Of a stretch of DNA of 64,000 bases, positions 26,594 through 32,996 are shown one piece after another. Origin of the DNA: Microbacterium sp. 11MF (GTDB lineage Bacteria > Actinomycetota > Actinomycetes > Actinomycetales > Microbacteriaceae); assembly GCF_000383475.1 (NCBI RefSeq), contig NZ_KB911459.1:262467-326466 (forward strand), given 5' to 3'. Within the stretch, counting starts at the first letter, position 1, and each line of letters starts with the position of its first letter. Under the pieces are notes generated by a model, which saw only the letters and a list, made by a program, of their open reading frames with translations, was not told the origin of the DNA and did not search any database. The position numbers and the translations under genes are program-made.

Positions 26594-26599
26594 AGTCTA
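26594..26599 (-). promoter_or_regulatory. -10 box of the TPM-pspA operon
   Basis: Minus-strand TAGACT; start point near 26587, a leader of about 50 bases with GGAGGA before ATG 26534. -35 not clear. Confidence 0.4.
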
Positions 26600-26670
26600 T
26601 GCCGCGGCTCGTATGTCTCGATACCGGGTTGCCGTCGGAGCGCCTGTGCGTTCCCTTTGCGTTGCTCATC

Positions 26671-26676
26671 TAGGCT
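26671..26676 (+). promoter_or_regulatory. -10 box of the DUF3097 gene
   Basis: TAGGCT, followed by a Shine-Dalgarno GGGAGGT and GTG 26700. This is a leadered promoter, unlike most single genes in the window. Confidence 0.45.
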
Positions 26677-26699
26677 TCCCGAGGTTTCGGGAGGTATCT

Positions 26700-27533
26700 G
26701 TGGACGATCGGTACGGCGGCGACGTGCTCGCTGCGGGATGGCGCGACAAGGGACGGCCGACGGTGACGACGGTGCCCGCCGAGAGGGGCCTCGTCGTCGA
26801 GGTCGCCCTCGACGACTTCGTCGGCGCGGTGACGGGCGTGACCGCGGGACACGTCGAGCTCGAGGACCGGCACGGCCGCGTGCGGCTGTTCCCGATCGGC
26901 GGCGGCTTCCTCGTCGACGGCAAGCCGGTCCAGCTCGTCCCCCCGCGCGCCGCCGCTCCCGCCGGCCGCACGCGCACAGCATCCGGCTCGTTCGCCGACC
27001 CGCAGGCCCGCGCCCGCGTCGCACGGGCGTCGCGGATCCTCGTCGAGGGGCGTCACGACGCGGAACTCGTCGAGAAGGTCTGGGGCGCCGACCTCCGCAT
27101 CGAGGGCGTCGTCGTCGAGTACCTGCAGGGCGTCGACCTGCTCGAGGACCTGCTCCGCGCCGAGCCGCCGAGTGCCGAGCGTCGCTACGGGGTCCTCGTC
27201 GACCATCTCGTCCCCGGCTCGAAGGAGACGCGGATCGCCGAGCAGATCCTCCGTGGGCCGCACGGCCCGCACCTGAAGATCGTCGGCCATCCCTACATCG
27301 ACGTGTGGCAGTGCGTCACGCCGCGCGCCCTCGGCATCGCCGCCTGGCCCGAGGTCCCGCGGGGGATCGAGTGGAAGAAGGGCGTCAGCCGCGCCCTCGG
27401 CTGGCCGGCCGAGGACCAGACCGACATCGCCGAGAACTGGCAGCGCATCCTCGCCTCGGTCACGACTTTCCGCGACCTCGACCCCGCCCTTCTCGGCCGC
27501 GTCGAGGAACTCATCGATTTCGTGACCTCATGA
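26700..27533 (+). CDS. DUF3097 family protein
   Basis: 277-residue cytoplasmic protein of an actinobacterial family without assigned function. It begins VDDRYGGDVLAAGWRDKGRP and contains ILVEGRHDAELVEKVWGADLRIEGVVVEYL near residues 111-140, a pattern resembling a Toprim core (EGxxD...), then GHPYIDVWQCV and ALGWPAEDQTDIAENWQRIL. The GTG start has a strong GGGAGGT at the usual distance. A Toprim-like nucleotidyl-transfer role is only an inference from the VEGRHD pattern. Confidence 0.78.
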   Translation: MDDRYGGDVLAAGWRDKGRPTVTTVPAERGLVVEVALDDFVGAVTGVTAGHVELEDRHGRVRLFPIGGGFLVDGKPVQLVPPRAAAPAGRTRTASGSFADPQARARVARASRILVEGRHDAELVEKVWGADLRIEGVVVEYLQGVDLLEDLLRAEPPSAERRYGVLVDHLVPGSKETRIAEQILRGPHGPHLKIVGHPYIDVWQCVTPRALGIAAWPEVPRGIEWKKGVSRALGWPAEDQTDIAENWQRILASVTTFRDLDPALLGRVEELIDFVTS

Positions 27534-27580
27534 GCGGGCGACGTCGAGGCAGGCCCGCGGGGACCCCGGACACCGCGGGA

Positions 27581-27586
27581 TACCCT
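27581..27586 (+). promoter_or_regulatory. -10 box of trmB (leaderless)
   Basis: TACCCT ends 6 bases before ATG 27593. The same hexamer and spacer length precede the SGNH gene at 36274. Confidence 0.5.
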
Positions 27587-27592
27587 GGTCGC

Positions 27593-28339
27593 ATGCCCGA
27601 TCCCGACGCGCCCGAGTCCGCGCCGCGCTTCCGCGACAAGCCGGTCTCGTTCGTGCGTCGGAGCGGCCGGATGAGCGATGCGCAGGAGCGCGCCTGGGAC
27701 GACCTCTCGAGCACATATCTGCTCGAGGTGGAACGGGATGCCGCGGCCACCAGCATTCGTCCCGGTTCGACGATCGACCCGGTCGCCGAGTTCGGTCGGG
27801 ACGCGCCGCTCGTCGTCGAGATCGGCTCGGGTCAGGGGCACGCGATCGTGCACGCCGCCGGGCAGTCGCCGGAGCGCGACTTCATCGCGGTCGAGGTGTT
27901 CCGGGCGGGACTGGCCCGCACGATGCTCGATGCGGATCGCGAGGGGGTGCGGAACCTCCGACTCGTCGAGGCGAACGCGCCCGAGGTCCTCGAGCACCTG
28001 CTGCCCGAGGCATCCGTCGACGAGGTCTGGATCTTCTTCCCCGACCCGTGGCACAAGAACAAGCACAACAAGCGCCGCCTCATCGCGGACGGCTTCCCCG
28101 CGCTCGCGGCCCGCGCCCTGCGCGACGGCGGGATCTTGCGGCTGGCGACCGACTGGGAGGACTACGCGCTGCAGATGCGCGACGTGCTCGCGGATGCCGC
28201 CGACTTCGAGGCGTCCTTCGAGGGGGAGTGGGCCGACCGTTTCGATGGCCGCATCATGACCGCGTTCGAGCGGAAGGGCATCGCGAAGGGCCGGGACATC
28301 CGCGACCTGACCTACCGCCGCCGCTCGCGGTCGGCGTGA
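27593..28339 (+). CDS. trmB: tRNA (guanine(46)-N7)-methyltransferase
   Basis: 248-residue SAM-dependent methyltransferase that makes m7G46 in tRNA variable loops. The SAM site is VEIGSGQGHAIVHAA near residues 78-92. The family-specific catalytic motif IFFPDPWHKNKHNKRR lies near residue 146 and TDWEDYALQM near 186. The stop touches the ATG of the downstream membrane protein (TGATG). Confidence 0.93.
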   Translation: MPDPDAPESAPRFRDKPVSFVRRSGRMSDAQERAWDDLSSTYLLEVERDAAATSIRPGSTIDPVAEFGRDAPLVVEIGSGQGHAIVHAAGQSPERDFIAVEVFRAGLARTMLDADREGVRNLRLVEANAPEVLEHLLPEASVDEVWIFFPDPWHKNKHNKRRLIADGFPALAARALRDGGILRLATDWEDYALQMRDVLADAADFEASFEGEWADRFDGRIMTAFERKGIAKGRDIRDLTYRRRSRSA

Positions 28340-29190
28340 TGGTGCGCGCGGCGACGGGGGCGCGACCGCTCGTCGACGTGCGCGTCGCGCCGGCGCTCCT
28401 CGTGTGCCTCGCGGCGCCCGCCTTCTTCGTGCTGCTGACGCCCTGGCTCGGCTGGCTGCTCCTGGCCGCGGGCCTCGCCGTCGCGGTGATCATCGAACGA
28501 CGGGATGCCGCGGCATCCGGCCCGTCGATCACCCGCGACCTCTCGCTCATCGCCCTCGGCCTGCTGATCGTCAGTGTCATCCCGCTGAAGGCGGAACTCG
28601 ACAACGCGGCCATGATCCGGTTCACGCTCGCCCTCGGCGGGGCGGTGCTGGTGCCGTATCTCGTGTCGCGATTCGTCTACCGCGACCACGCCATCCGGTT
28701 CCCGTGGCGGGGCGGCGGTCGCTGGACGGGGTGGCAGTGGGCGTGGCTCGTCGCCGTCCTCGTGCTCGGGTGGCTGCTGCTGCCGTTCTACTTCATCACC
28801 TCGGGCGTCTACGAGAACTGGCCCGTCGTCGACACCCCCGACCTCATCGCCCGCCTGTTCGTCGGCGTCGGGGCCGTCGGCATCTGGGACGAGCTGTTCT
28901 TCATCTGCACCTGCTTCGCACTGCTGCGGCGACACTTCGCGGATGCGACCGCGAACGTCTTCCAGGCGATCGTCTTCGTCTCGTTCCTGTGGGAGCTCGG
29001 CTACCGCGCGTGGGGGCCGGCGCTGACGATCCCGTTCGCCCTCCTGCAGGCGATCATCTTCCTACGGACGAAGTCCCTCGCGTACGTCGTGACGGTCCAC
29101 CTGCTGTTCGACGCGGTCGTCTTCGCCGTCCTGGTCCACGCCCACAACCCGGGGCTGCTCGACGCGATCTTCCTGGTTCCCGCGCCCTGA
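28339..29190 (+). CDS. CPBP-family intramembrane protease-like protein
   Basis: 283-residue protein with about eight membrane helices. Motif 1 of the CPBP (CAAX protease/bacteriocin-processing) family appears as GIWDELFFICTCFALLRRH near residue 178, where the usual EExxxR is reduced to a single Glu; motif 2 lies near FVSFLWELGYRAW and motif 3 in TVHLLFDAVVF. Some of the metal ligands may therefore be altered. Possibly co-transcribed with trmB. An ATG/GTG pair at 28339/28336 leaves the start ambiguous by one codon. Confidence 0.65.
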   Translation: MVRAATGARPLVDVRVAPALLVCLAAPAFFVLLTPWLGWLLLAAGLAVAVIIERRDAAASGPSITRDLSLIALGLLIVSVIPLKAELDNAAMIRFTLALGGAVLVPYLVSRFVYRDHAIRFPWRGGGRWTGWQWAWLVAVLVLGWLLLPFYFITSGVYENWPVVDTPDLIARLFVGVGAVGIWDELFFICTCFALLRRHFADATANVFQAIVFVSFLWELGYRAWGPALTIPFALLQAIIFLRTKSLAYVVTVHLLFDAVVFAVLVHAHNPGLLDAIFLVPAP

Positions 29191-29202
29191 TCGCGTCGGC
29201 GC

Positions 29203-29703
29203 TCAGACCCTGATCGCGGGCGCGACGGTGCGCGACGAGGTCGCGAGCGCGACGCCCCACACGGCGAGTACGACCGCGGCGGTTCCACTCGTCACCATGA
29301 GCACGGAACCCCCGGGAGCGTGATCGCCACCGCTGATCCCGAACGCGTCGGCCAAGGCCATCCCCGGACCGAAGGACGCCACGAAGTACGCAGGCGCGCC
29401 GGCGGCGATGAGGGCGAGGTAGCCCGCGGCGACACCGGCGGTCGAGGCGCGGCGCGCGACGACGGAGAGGACCAGGACGGCGACGGCGAGGGCCACCCCG
29501 ATGGCGGCGAAGACCCAGGGTGCGGGCGTGAAGACCGACTCACCTCGCGTCGCGGCCTGCGAGCCGATCTCGGCGAGGGATGACCCGGGGACGGCGGCCA
29601 GCGGGTTCCAGACGCAGATCTGCAGCACGAGGACAACGGCGTACGCCGCGACGGCGGCCGTGCCGAGGCCAGCGACGAGGGTACGGTGCGGTGACGGCGA
29701 CAT
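29203..29703 (-). CDS. Four-TM hypothetical membrane protein
   Basis: 166-residue protein with four hydrophobic helices (near residues 10-30, 63-83, 90-112 and 140-160) and a periplasmic loop after the first helix. No recognised domain. Starts at ATG 29703; the frame is open further upstream but without ribosome site or codon pattern support. It is convergent with the CPBP gene and divergent from the stress-type flavoprotein gene. Confidence 0.6.
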   Translation of the reverse strand: MSPSPHRTLVAGLGTAAVAAYAVVLVLQICVWNPLAAVPGSSLAEIGSQAATRGESVFTPAPWVFAAIGVALAVAVLVLSVVARRASTAGVAAGYLALIAAGAPAYFVASFGPGMALADAFGISGGDHAPGGSVLMVTSGTAAVVLAVWGVALATSSRTVAPAIRV

Positions 29704-29759
29704 ACGGCAAACCTGGCACATCCCCCGCGACGCCGCATCCGTCCTCCCAGACGACACGG

Positions 29760-29800
29760 CTGTCAAGCCCCGCGGGCGCGGCCCGCGCCGGTGCGAGCCT
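29760..29800 (+). promoter_or_regulatory. GCTGTCAA-type promoter, copy 1
   Basis: CTGTCAA at 29760-29766, then 28 bases, then a -10 hexamer GAGCCT at 29795-29800. Matches copies at 30318 and 32575 in sequence and exact spacing. It lies upstream of the PPOX-family stress protein. Confidence 0.55.
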
Positions 29801-29824
29801 GACGTGGAGACGAAGGAGGGCCCC

Positions 29825-30307
29825 ATGGCCACCGAGAAGGATCCGCACGCGACGCTCATCGACCTGCTGCCGAAGTTCCGCTTCGCGATGGTCACGACGA
29901 TGAACGAGGAGGGGGCGCACGTCGCTCGCCCGTTGACGGTGCAGGACCGGGAGTTCGACGGAGACCTGTGGTTCATCGTCGGTCGCGACTCGTCGGTCGT
30001 GGCGCACGTCGCGGCGCGCCCCTCGGTCGGCGTCGCGCTGAGCACGAACGACGCCTGGGTGTCGCTCGCCGGCGACGCCGAGGTCGTGGACGACCTCGAG
30101 CGTCTGCGCGAGTACTGGTCGCCCGCCGTCGAGGCGTGGTTCCCCGACGGTCCGGAGGACCCGAACGTGACGCTCCTGAAGATCGACGCCGCGTCGGGGG
30201 AGTACTGGAGCAGCCCGGGCGGCGCGGTCGCCTCGATCATCAGCCTCGTCAAGTCGAAGGTGACGGGGGAGCCCTACGAGGGTCGCAACGACACCGTCGA
30301 TCTCTGA
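29825..30307 (+). CDS. Pyridoxamine 5'-phosphate oxidase-fold general stress protein
   Basis: 160-residue split-barrel flavin-binding protein of the general stress protein 26 type: LLPKFRFAMVTTMNEEGAHVARPLTVQ near the N-terminus, LWFIVGRDSSVVAHVAARPSVGVAL in the middle. Binds FMN/FAD or F420-like cofactors; the reaction is unknown. Strong AAGGAGG 7 bases before ATG 29825. Its upstream element is shared with two small acidic proteins nearby, suggesting stress-type regulation. Confidence 0.85.
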   Translation: MATEKDPHATLIDLLPKFRFAMVTTMNEEGAHVARPLTVQDREFDGDLWFIVGRDSSVVAHVAARPSVGVALSTNDAWVSLAGDAEVVDDLERLREYWSPAVEAWFPDGPEDPNVTLLKIDAASGEYWSSPGGAVASIISLVKSKVTGEPYEGRNDTVDL

Positions 30308-30317
30308 TCGGATGCGG

Positions 30318-30358
30318 CTGTCAAGGCCCTCTGCCCGCGGCGGCGGCCTGCGTACCGT
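30318..30358 (+). promoter_or_regulatory. GCTGTCAA-type promoter, copy 2
   Basis: CTGTCAA at 30318-30324, 28 bases, then TACCGT at 30353-30358, upstream of the 51-residue acidic protein gene. Confidence 0.6.
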
Positions 30359-30395
30359 CGTCCTCACGTGACCGACAGCGACCGGAAGGACCGCG

Positions 30396-30551
30396 ATGAG
30401 CGACACGAACGGCTCGGACGAGCACAACACCCACGGTGTCCCCGACGACCAGTCCGAGGCGGACACCGCATCGGGCGGCTCGCCCGATGAGAACCCGCCG
30501 GTGACGACGGACGAGGACGGGACTCCCATCGAGAACCCCTCGGGCGGCTGA
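30396..30551 (+). CDS. Small acidic hydrophilic protein, 51 aa
   Basis: Begins MSDTNGSDEHNTHGVPDD and ends TPIENPSGG. It is rich in Asp, Glu, Gly, Pro, Ser and Thr, with no hydrophobic stretch, so it should be disordered. GGAAGGA lies 6 bases before the ATG, and a copy of the GCTGTCAA promoter lies upstream. No domain recognised. Composition and shared promoter resemble the 46-residue protein at 32653. The combination of Shine-Dalgarno, promoter and in-frame GC pattern supports a real gene. Confidence 0.7.
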   Translation: MSDTNGSDEHNTHGVPDDQSEADTASGGSPDENPPVTTDEDGTPIENPSGG

Positions 30552-30562
30552 GCCTCCCGACG

Positions 30563-31135
30563 TCAGGACCGCCGTCGTGCGGGGACCTCGGTCCTCAGCG
30601 CGACGGCGGTTCCTCGTTCCGGCGGGCGCGGGTCGGTGGCCAACCGGGCGTGGGTTTCGACGTCGTATCGCTCATCGCCGTAGCGGAGCTTCTCGCGCTC
30701 GACACCCTCAGCGAGGTATCCCGCGGCATGCGCGACGCGGCAGGATGCCGGGTTGTTCACCCGGTGACCGAGTTCCAACCGGTGGAGCCCGGCGTCCAAC
30801 GCCCACTCGCTGACGCGGACGAGAGCGCGGGCCGCGACCCCCTGCCCGCGGGCGGCGGGGGCGAGCCAGTACGACATCCACGCCGTCTGGTGGCGGAACT
30901 CGATGCCGGTGGCCGCGACGTTCCCGACCGCATGGCCGTCGACCTCGATCGCCCAGTTCTTCGCGGCGTCATCGAAGCGCAGGAAGCGCTCGATGAAGCT
31001 CCGCGCCGCAGAGGCATCGGTCAGGTCGGTGCCGCCGAACTGCGACGCGAGATCATGGCCGGCGCGAGCGGCACGGCTGAGGTCGTCGGCATCGTCGAGG
31101 GTCCAGGGGCGCAGGAGGATGGGCATCTCCGGCAT
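30563..31135 (-). CDS. GNAT N-acetyltransferase, RimJ/RimL-like
   Basis: 190-residue acetyltransferase: ILLRPWTLDDADDLSRAA at the start, SYWLAPAARGQGVAARAL (acetyl-CoA pyrophosphate loop) near residue 88, and LELGHRVNNPASCRVAHAAGY near 120, the classic RimJ/RimL-type pattern. May acetylate a protein N-terminus or a small molecule. ATG 31135 is used; ATG 31126 is an alternative. Confidence 0.85.
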   Translation of the reverse strand: MPEMPILLRPWTLDDADDLSRAARAGHDLASQFGGTDLTDASAARSFIERFLRFDDAAKNWAIEVDGHAVGNVAATGIEFRHQTAWMSYWLAPAARGQGVAARALVRVSEWALDAGLHRLELGHRVNNPASCRVAHAAGYLAEGVEREKLRYGDERYDVETHARLATDPRPPERGTAVALRTEVPARRRS

Positions 31136-31147
31136 CCTGCCAGCTGA

Positions 31148-31330
31148 TCAGAAGTGCGAGAGCAGTGACGGGCCGAAGGCGACCGCGAGCGCGACGGGAA
31201 CGATGAGGAGGCTCGTCGCCGCGATCCCGATCGCGAGGATGGTGCCGAGCACCGACAGCACGGCGGCGCGGGTCGCGGTTGCTCCGTGCGAGCGGGAGTG
31301 CGGGGTGGTCGAGAGCGTCGCGGTAGCCAT
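31148..31330 (-). CDS. Small single-TM protein, 60 aa
   Basis: Basic, Thr/Ser-rich N-terminus (about 20 residues) and one or two hydrophobic helices from residue 22 to 55, ending PSLLSHF. No known domain. TAGCGT ends 6 bases before ATG 31330, identical in box and spacer to the SRPBCC gene at 4177. Small membrane proteins of this kind often act as regulators or are unannotated. Confidence 0.6.
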   Translation of the reverse strand: MATATLSTTPHSRSHGATATRAAVLSVLGTILAIGIAATSLLIVPVALAVAFGPSLLSHF

Positions 31331-31336
31331 GTCTCG

Positions 31337-31342
31337 ACGCTA
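31337..31342 (-). promoter_or_regulatory. -10 box of the small membrane protein (leaderless)
   Basis: Minus-strand TAGCGT, 6 bases before ATG 31330. Confidence 0.5.
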
Positions 31343-31384
31343 CGAACCGGCGCGTTCGTCGGCATCAGCCCTGGGGTTCGAGGG

Positions 31385-31416
31385 CGTCATCCTTCGGGAT
31401 GATGTTGCGTCATCAT
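31385..31416 (+). other. Overlapping alternative hairpins upstream of the second phosphatase gene
   Basis: CGTCATCC-TTCG-GGATGATG (31385-31404) can form an 8-bp stem with a UUCG loop; its right arm can instead pair in ATGATG-TTGCGT-CATCAT (31399-31416). The two are mutually exclusive and end 14 bases before the ATG. Confidence 0.35.
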
Positions 31417-31430
31417 GGCAGGATCGGGCC

Positions 31431-32165
31431 ATGCCGACACGACTCGACATCGATGGGCTCGCCAACGTGAGAGAGCTGGGCGGCCTCGAACGCCGAGACG
31501 GCTCGCGCACCCCGACGGGGGTCTTCATCCGGGCGGAGACGCTCGACCGCGTGAGCAACGCGGGGTGGGATCGCCTGCGCGCTCACGGGGTGCGGACGGT
31601 CATCGACCTGCGCCGGCCCGAAGAGACGAGCGGCGAGGTTCCCGCCGACATCGTCCGTCACCAGGTCGATCTCGACGGTGACGAGCGCGACTTCTGGGCG
31701 TCCCGCGAGAGCGACGGTCAGTGGGGGACCCCGCTCTACTACGCGGACCACCTCGCCGAGCTGCCGCATCGGCTCGCCGGTGTCCTGACCGCGATCGCGC
31801 AGGCGCCTGACGGAGCGGTGCTGTTCCACTGCGGCGCCGGGTGGGATCGCACCGGCCTGGTCGCGGCGGTCCTCCTCAAGGCGGTCGGTGCGACCGAGGA
31901 TGCCGCGGCAGGCGACTACCTCGCGTCGTTCGACAACGCCCCGACGATGGTCGACCTCCACGCCCGCTCGTTCGAGGTCGACGAGCGCCGCGCCGTGCTG
32001 GCCCGCTTCGGTCACACCCCGGAATCGGCGTTCCGCGCCATGTGGCGTGGACTCGACCTCGACCCCTGGCTGCGCACTCACCTCGACGTTCGCGCCGTCG
32101 AGGTGGTGACGACCTGGCGCGGCACCGTCGCACCGGCACCGGACCTGTCCAGCGTCGATCGGTAG
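31431..32165 (+). CDS. Tyrosine-protein phosphatase family (Y_phosphatase3)
   Basis: 244-residue phosphatase. The P-loop HCGAGWDRTG (Cys134, Arg140) fits CX5R, and NVRELGGLERRDGSRTPTGVFIRAE near the N-terminus is typical of the family. It is longer than the member at 21711 and differs in P-loop sequence, so it is a paralogue rather than a recent duplicate. Start ATG 31431 lacks a clear Shine-Dalgarno. The stop overlaps the -10 box of the downstream gdx transcript. Confidence 0.83.
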   Translation: MPTRLDIDGLANVRELGGLERRDGSRTPTGVFIRAETLDRVSNAGWDRLRAHGVRTVIDLRRPEETSGEVPADIVRHQVDLDGDERDFWASRESDGQWGTPLYYADHLAELPHRLAGVLTAIAQAPDGAVLFHCGAGWDRTGLVAAVLLKAVGATEDAAAGDYLASFDNAPTMVDLHARSFEVDERRAVLARFGHTPESAFRAMWRGLDLDPWLRTHLDVRAVEVVTTWRGTVAPAPDLSSVDR

Positions 32166-32168
32166 ACT
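32163..32168 (+). promoter_or_regulatory. -10 box of the guanidine riboswitch-gdx transcript
   Basis: TAGACT; start point near 32175, about 17 bases before the riboswitch core. No good -35. Confidence 0.45.
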
Positions 32169-32191
32169 CGCAGCGGGCCACGACATGGCCC

Positions 32192-32232
32192 CCGGACGAG
32201 GGTTCAGTACCCGGTGAGCGACAAGACTGGCC
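32192..32232 (+). ncRNA. Guanidine-III (ykkC-III) riboswitch
   Basis: The 41-base core starts CCGGACGAGG, continues with CAGT-ACCCGGT and closes with GACAAGACTGG. These are the conserved blocks of the guanidine-III class: the CCGG/CCGG helix P1, the ACGAGG ligand-site strand, and the pseudoknot helix (CAGT with ACTG here) with GACAAGAC between. The sequence follows the published Thermobifida fusca aptamer closely. Its 3' end abuts AGGGGG, the Shine-Dalgarno of gdx, which fits ligand-controlled translation. Confidence 0.88.
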
Positions 32233-32247
32233 AGGGGGTCAGTGATC

Positions 32248-32565
32248 GTGTCATGGATCGTTCTCATCATCGCCGGGGTCCTCGAAGCCGTGTGGGCGAC
32301 GGCACTCGGCCGTTCCGAAGGCTTCACCAAGCTGTGGCCCACCGTCGTCTTCGCCGTGGCTCTCGTCGCCAGCATGGGCGGCCTCGCCTTCGCGCTCCGC
32401 GACATCCCGACCGGCACCGGCTATGCCGTCTGGGTCGGCATCGGCGCGACCCTCACCGTGGTCTGGGCGATGGTGACCGGGGCGGAATCGGTCTCCCTCG
32501 TGAAGGTGTTGCTGGTCCTCGGTCTCGTCGCCTGCATCGTCGGACTGAAGCTCGTCTCGGACTGA
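32248..32565 (+). CDS. gdx: Guanidinium/H+ antiporter, SMR family (Gdx/SugE)
   Basis: 105-residue four-helix small multidrug resistance protein of the Gdx subtype, exporting guanidinium as a dimer. Starting at GTG 32248 gives VSWIVLIIAGVLEAVWATAL, aligned to E. coli Gdx (MSWIILVIAGLLE...), with the proton/substrate-coupling Glu13. A GTG 6 bases upstream is in frame but only 3 bases from the AGGGGG Shine-Dalgarno, so 32248 (9 bases away) is preferred. The guanidine-III riboswitch directly upstream supports the function. Confidence 0.92.
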   Translation: MSWIVLIIAGVLEAVWATALGRSEGFTKLWPTVVFAVALVASMGGLAFALRDIPTGTGYAVWVGIGATLTVVWAMVTGAESVSLVKVLLVLGLVACIVGLKLVSD

Positions 32566-32574
32566 CGCCCCGAG

Positions 32575-32615
32575 CTGTCAACCCCGAGCGGTCGCGCGAC
32601 GCGGGACGTTAGCGT
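32575..32615 (+). promoter_or_regulatory. GCTGTCAA-type promoter, copy 3
   Basis: CTGTCAA at 32575-32581, 28 bases, then TAGCGT at 32610-32615. Upstream of the 46-residue acidic protein. Confidence 0.6.
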
Positions 32616-32652
32616 CGGCTCCACGCAGACGACACCGACCACGGAGGACGAC

Positions 32653-32793
32653 ATGTCAGGCGACGAGCGCAGCACCGACGACAACGCCTACGAGGGGCCC
32701 GATGTGGAGCTCCCCACCCACGACGGCGCGGTGCCCGGCGGCATCCCGCCGTTCGGTCATCCTGTCGATCCCGACGCCGACGAGACCGACTGA
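32653..32793 (+). CDS. Small acidic protein, 46 aa
   Basis: Begins MSGDERSTDDNAYEGPDVE and ends PVDPDADETD; net charge strongly negative, with a central PGGIPPFG turn. No domain or membrane segment. GGAGG lies 7 bases before the ATG, and the third copy of the GCTGTCAA promoter lies upstream. Followed 17 bases later by a strong hairpin that also faces the tRNA gene. Function unknown. Confidence 0.7.
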   Translation: MSGDERSTDDNAYEGPDVELPTHDGAVPGGIPPFGHPVDPDADETD

Positions 32794-32810
32794 CCCGTAC
32801 GCGGGAACGA

Positions 32811-32844
32811 CGAAGGGGACCCGGCTGATGCCGAGTCCCCTTCG
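32811..32844. terminator. Bidirectional hairpin between the small acidic gene and tRNA-Arg
   Basis: CGAAGGGGAC/GTCCCCTTCG, a 10-bp perfect stem continued by CGGC-TGAT-GCCG inside. Lies between convergent transcripts and can end both. No long U-tract. Confidence 0.75.
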
Positions 32845-32852
32845 CTTCACTG

Positions 32853-32925
32853 TGCCCCCGGAGGGATTCGAACCCCCGACTTCTGGTACCGGAAACCAAC
32901 GCTCTATCCCCTGAGCTACGGAGGC
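32853..32925 (-). tRNA. tRNA-Arg (anticodon CCG)
   Basis: 73-base cloverleaf on the minus strand: acceptor GCCTCCG/CGGGGGC, D-arm GCTC...GAGC, anticodon stem TTGGT/ACCAG with loop TTCCGGT giving anticodon CCG (reads CGG), and T-arm GGGGGTTCGAATCCCTC. Discriminator A; the CCA end is not encoded. Confidence 0.95.
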
Positions 32926-32935
32926 GTACCGATCG

Positions 32936-32941
32936 AGACTA
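32936..32941 (-). promoter_or_regulatory. -10 box of tRNA-Arg
   Basis: Minus-strand TAGTCT, 10 bases before the tRNA 5' end, leaving a short 5' leader for RNase P. Confidence 0.45.
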
Positions 32942-32984
32942 TCACCGGTGCGGCGGCCCTCGCGCCCACCGTCGACCCGTCGCA

Positions 32985-32990
32985 TAGCCT
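32985..32990 (+). promoter_or_regulatory. -10 box of the NUDIX gene (leaderless)
   Basis: TAGCCT ends 6 bases before ATG 32997. Confidence 0.55.
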
Positions 32991-32996
32991 GGCTGC

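Noticed and set aside
29795..29800. GCTGTCAA considered as a -35 element
   Set aside because: It ends 28 bases before the -10 hexamer in all copies, too far for a sigma-70 -35 box.
21711..32165. Tandem duplication of tyrosine phosphatase genes
   Set aside because: The two (21711 and 31431) differ in length, P-loop and flanks and are 9 kb apart; old paralogues rather than a recent duplication.
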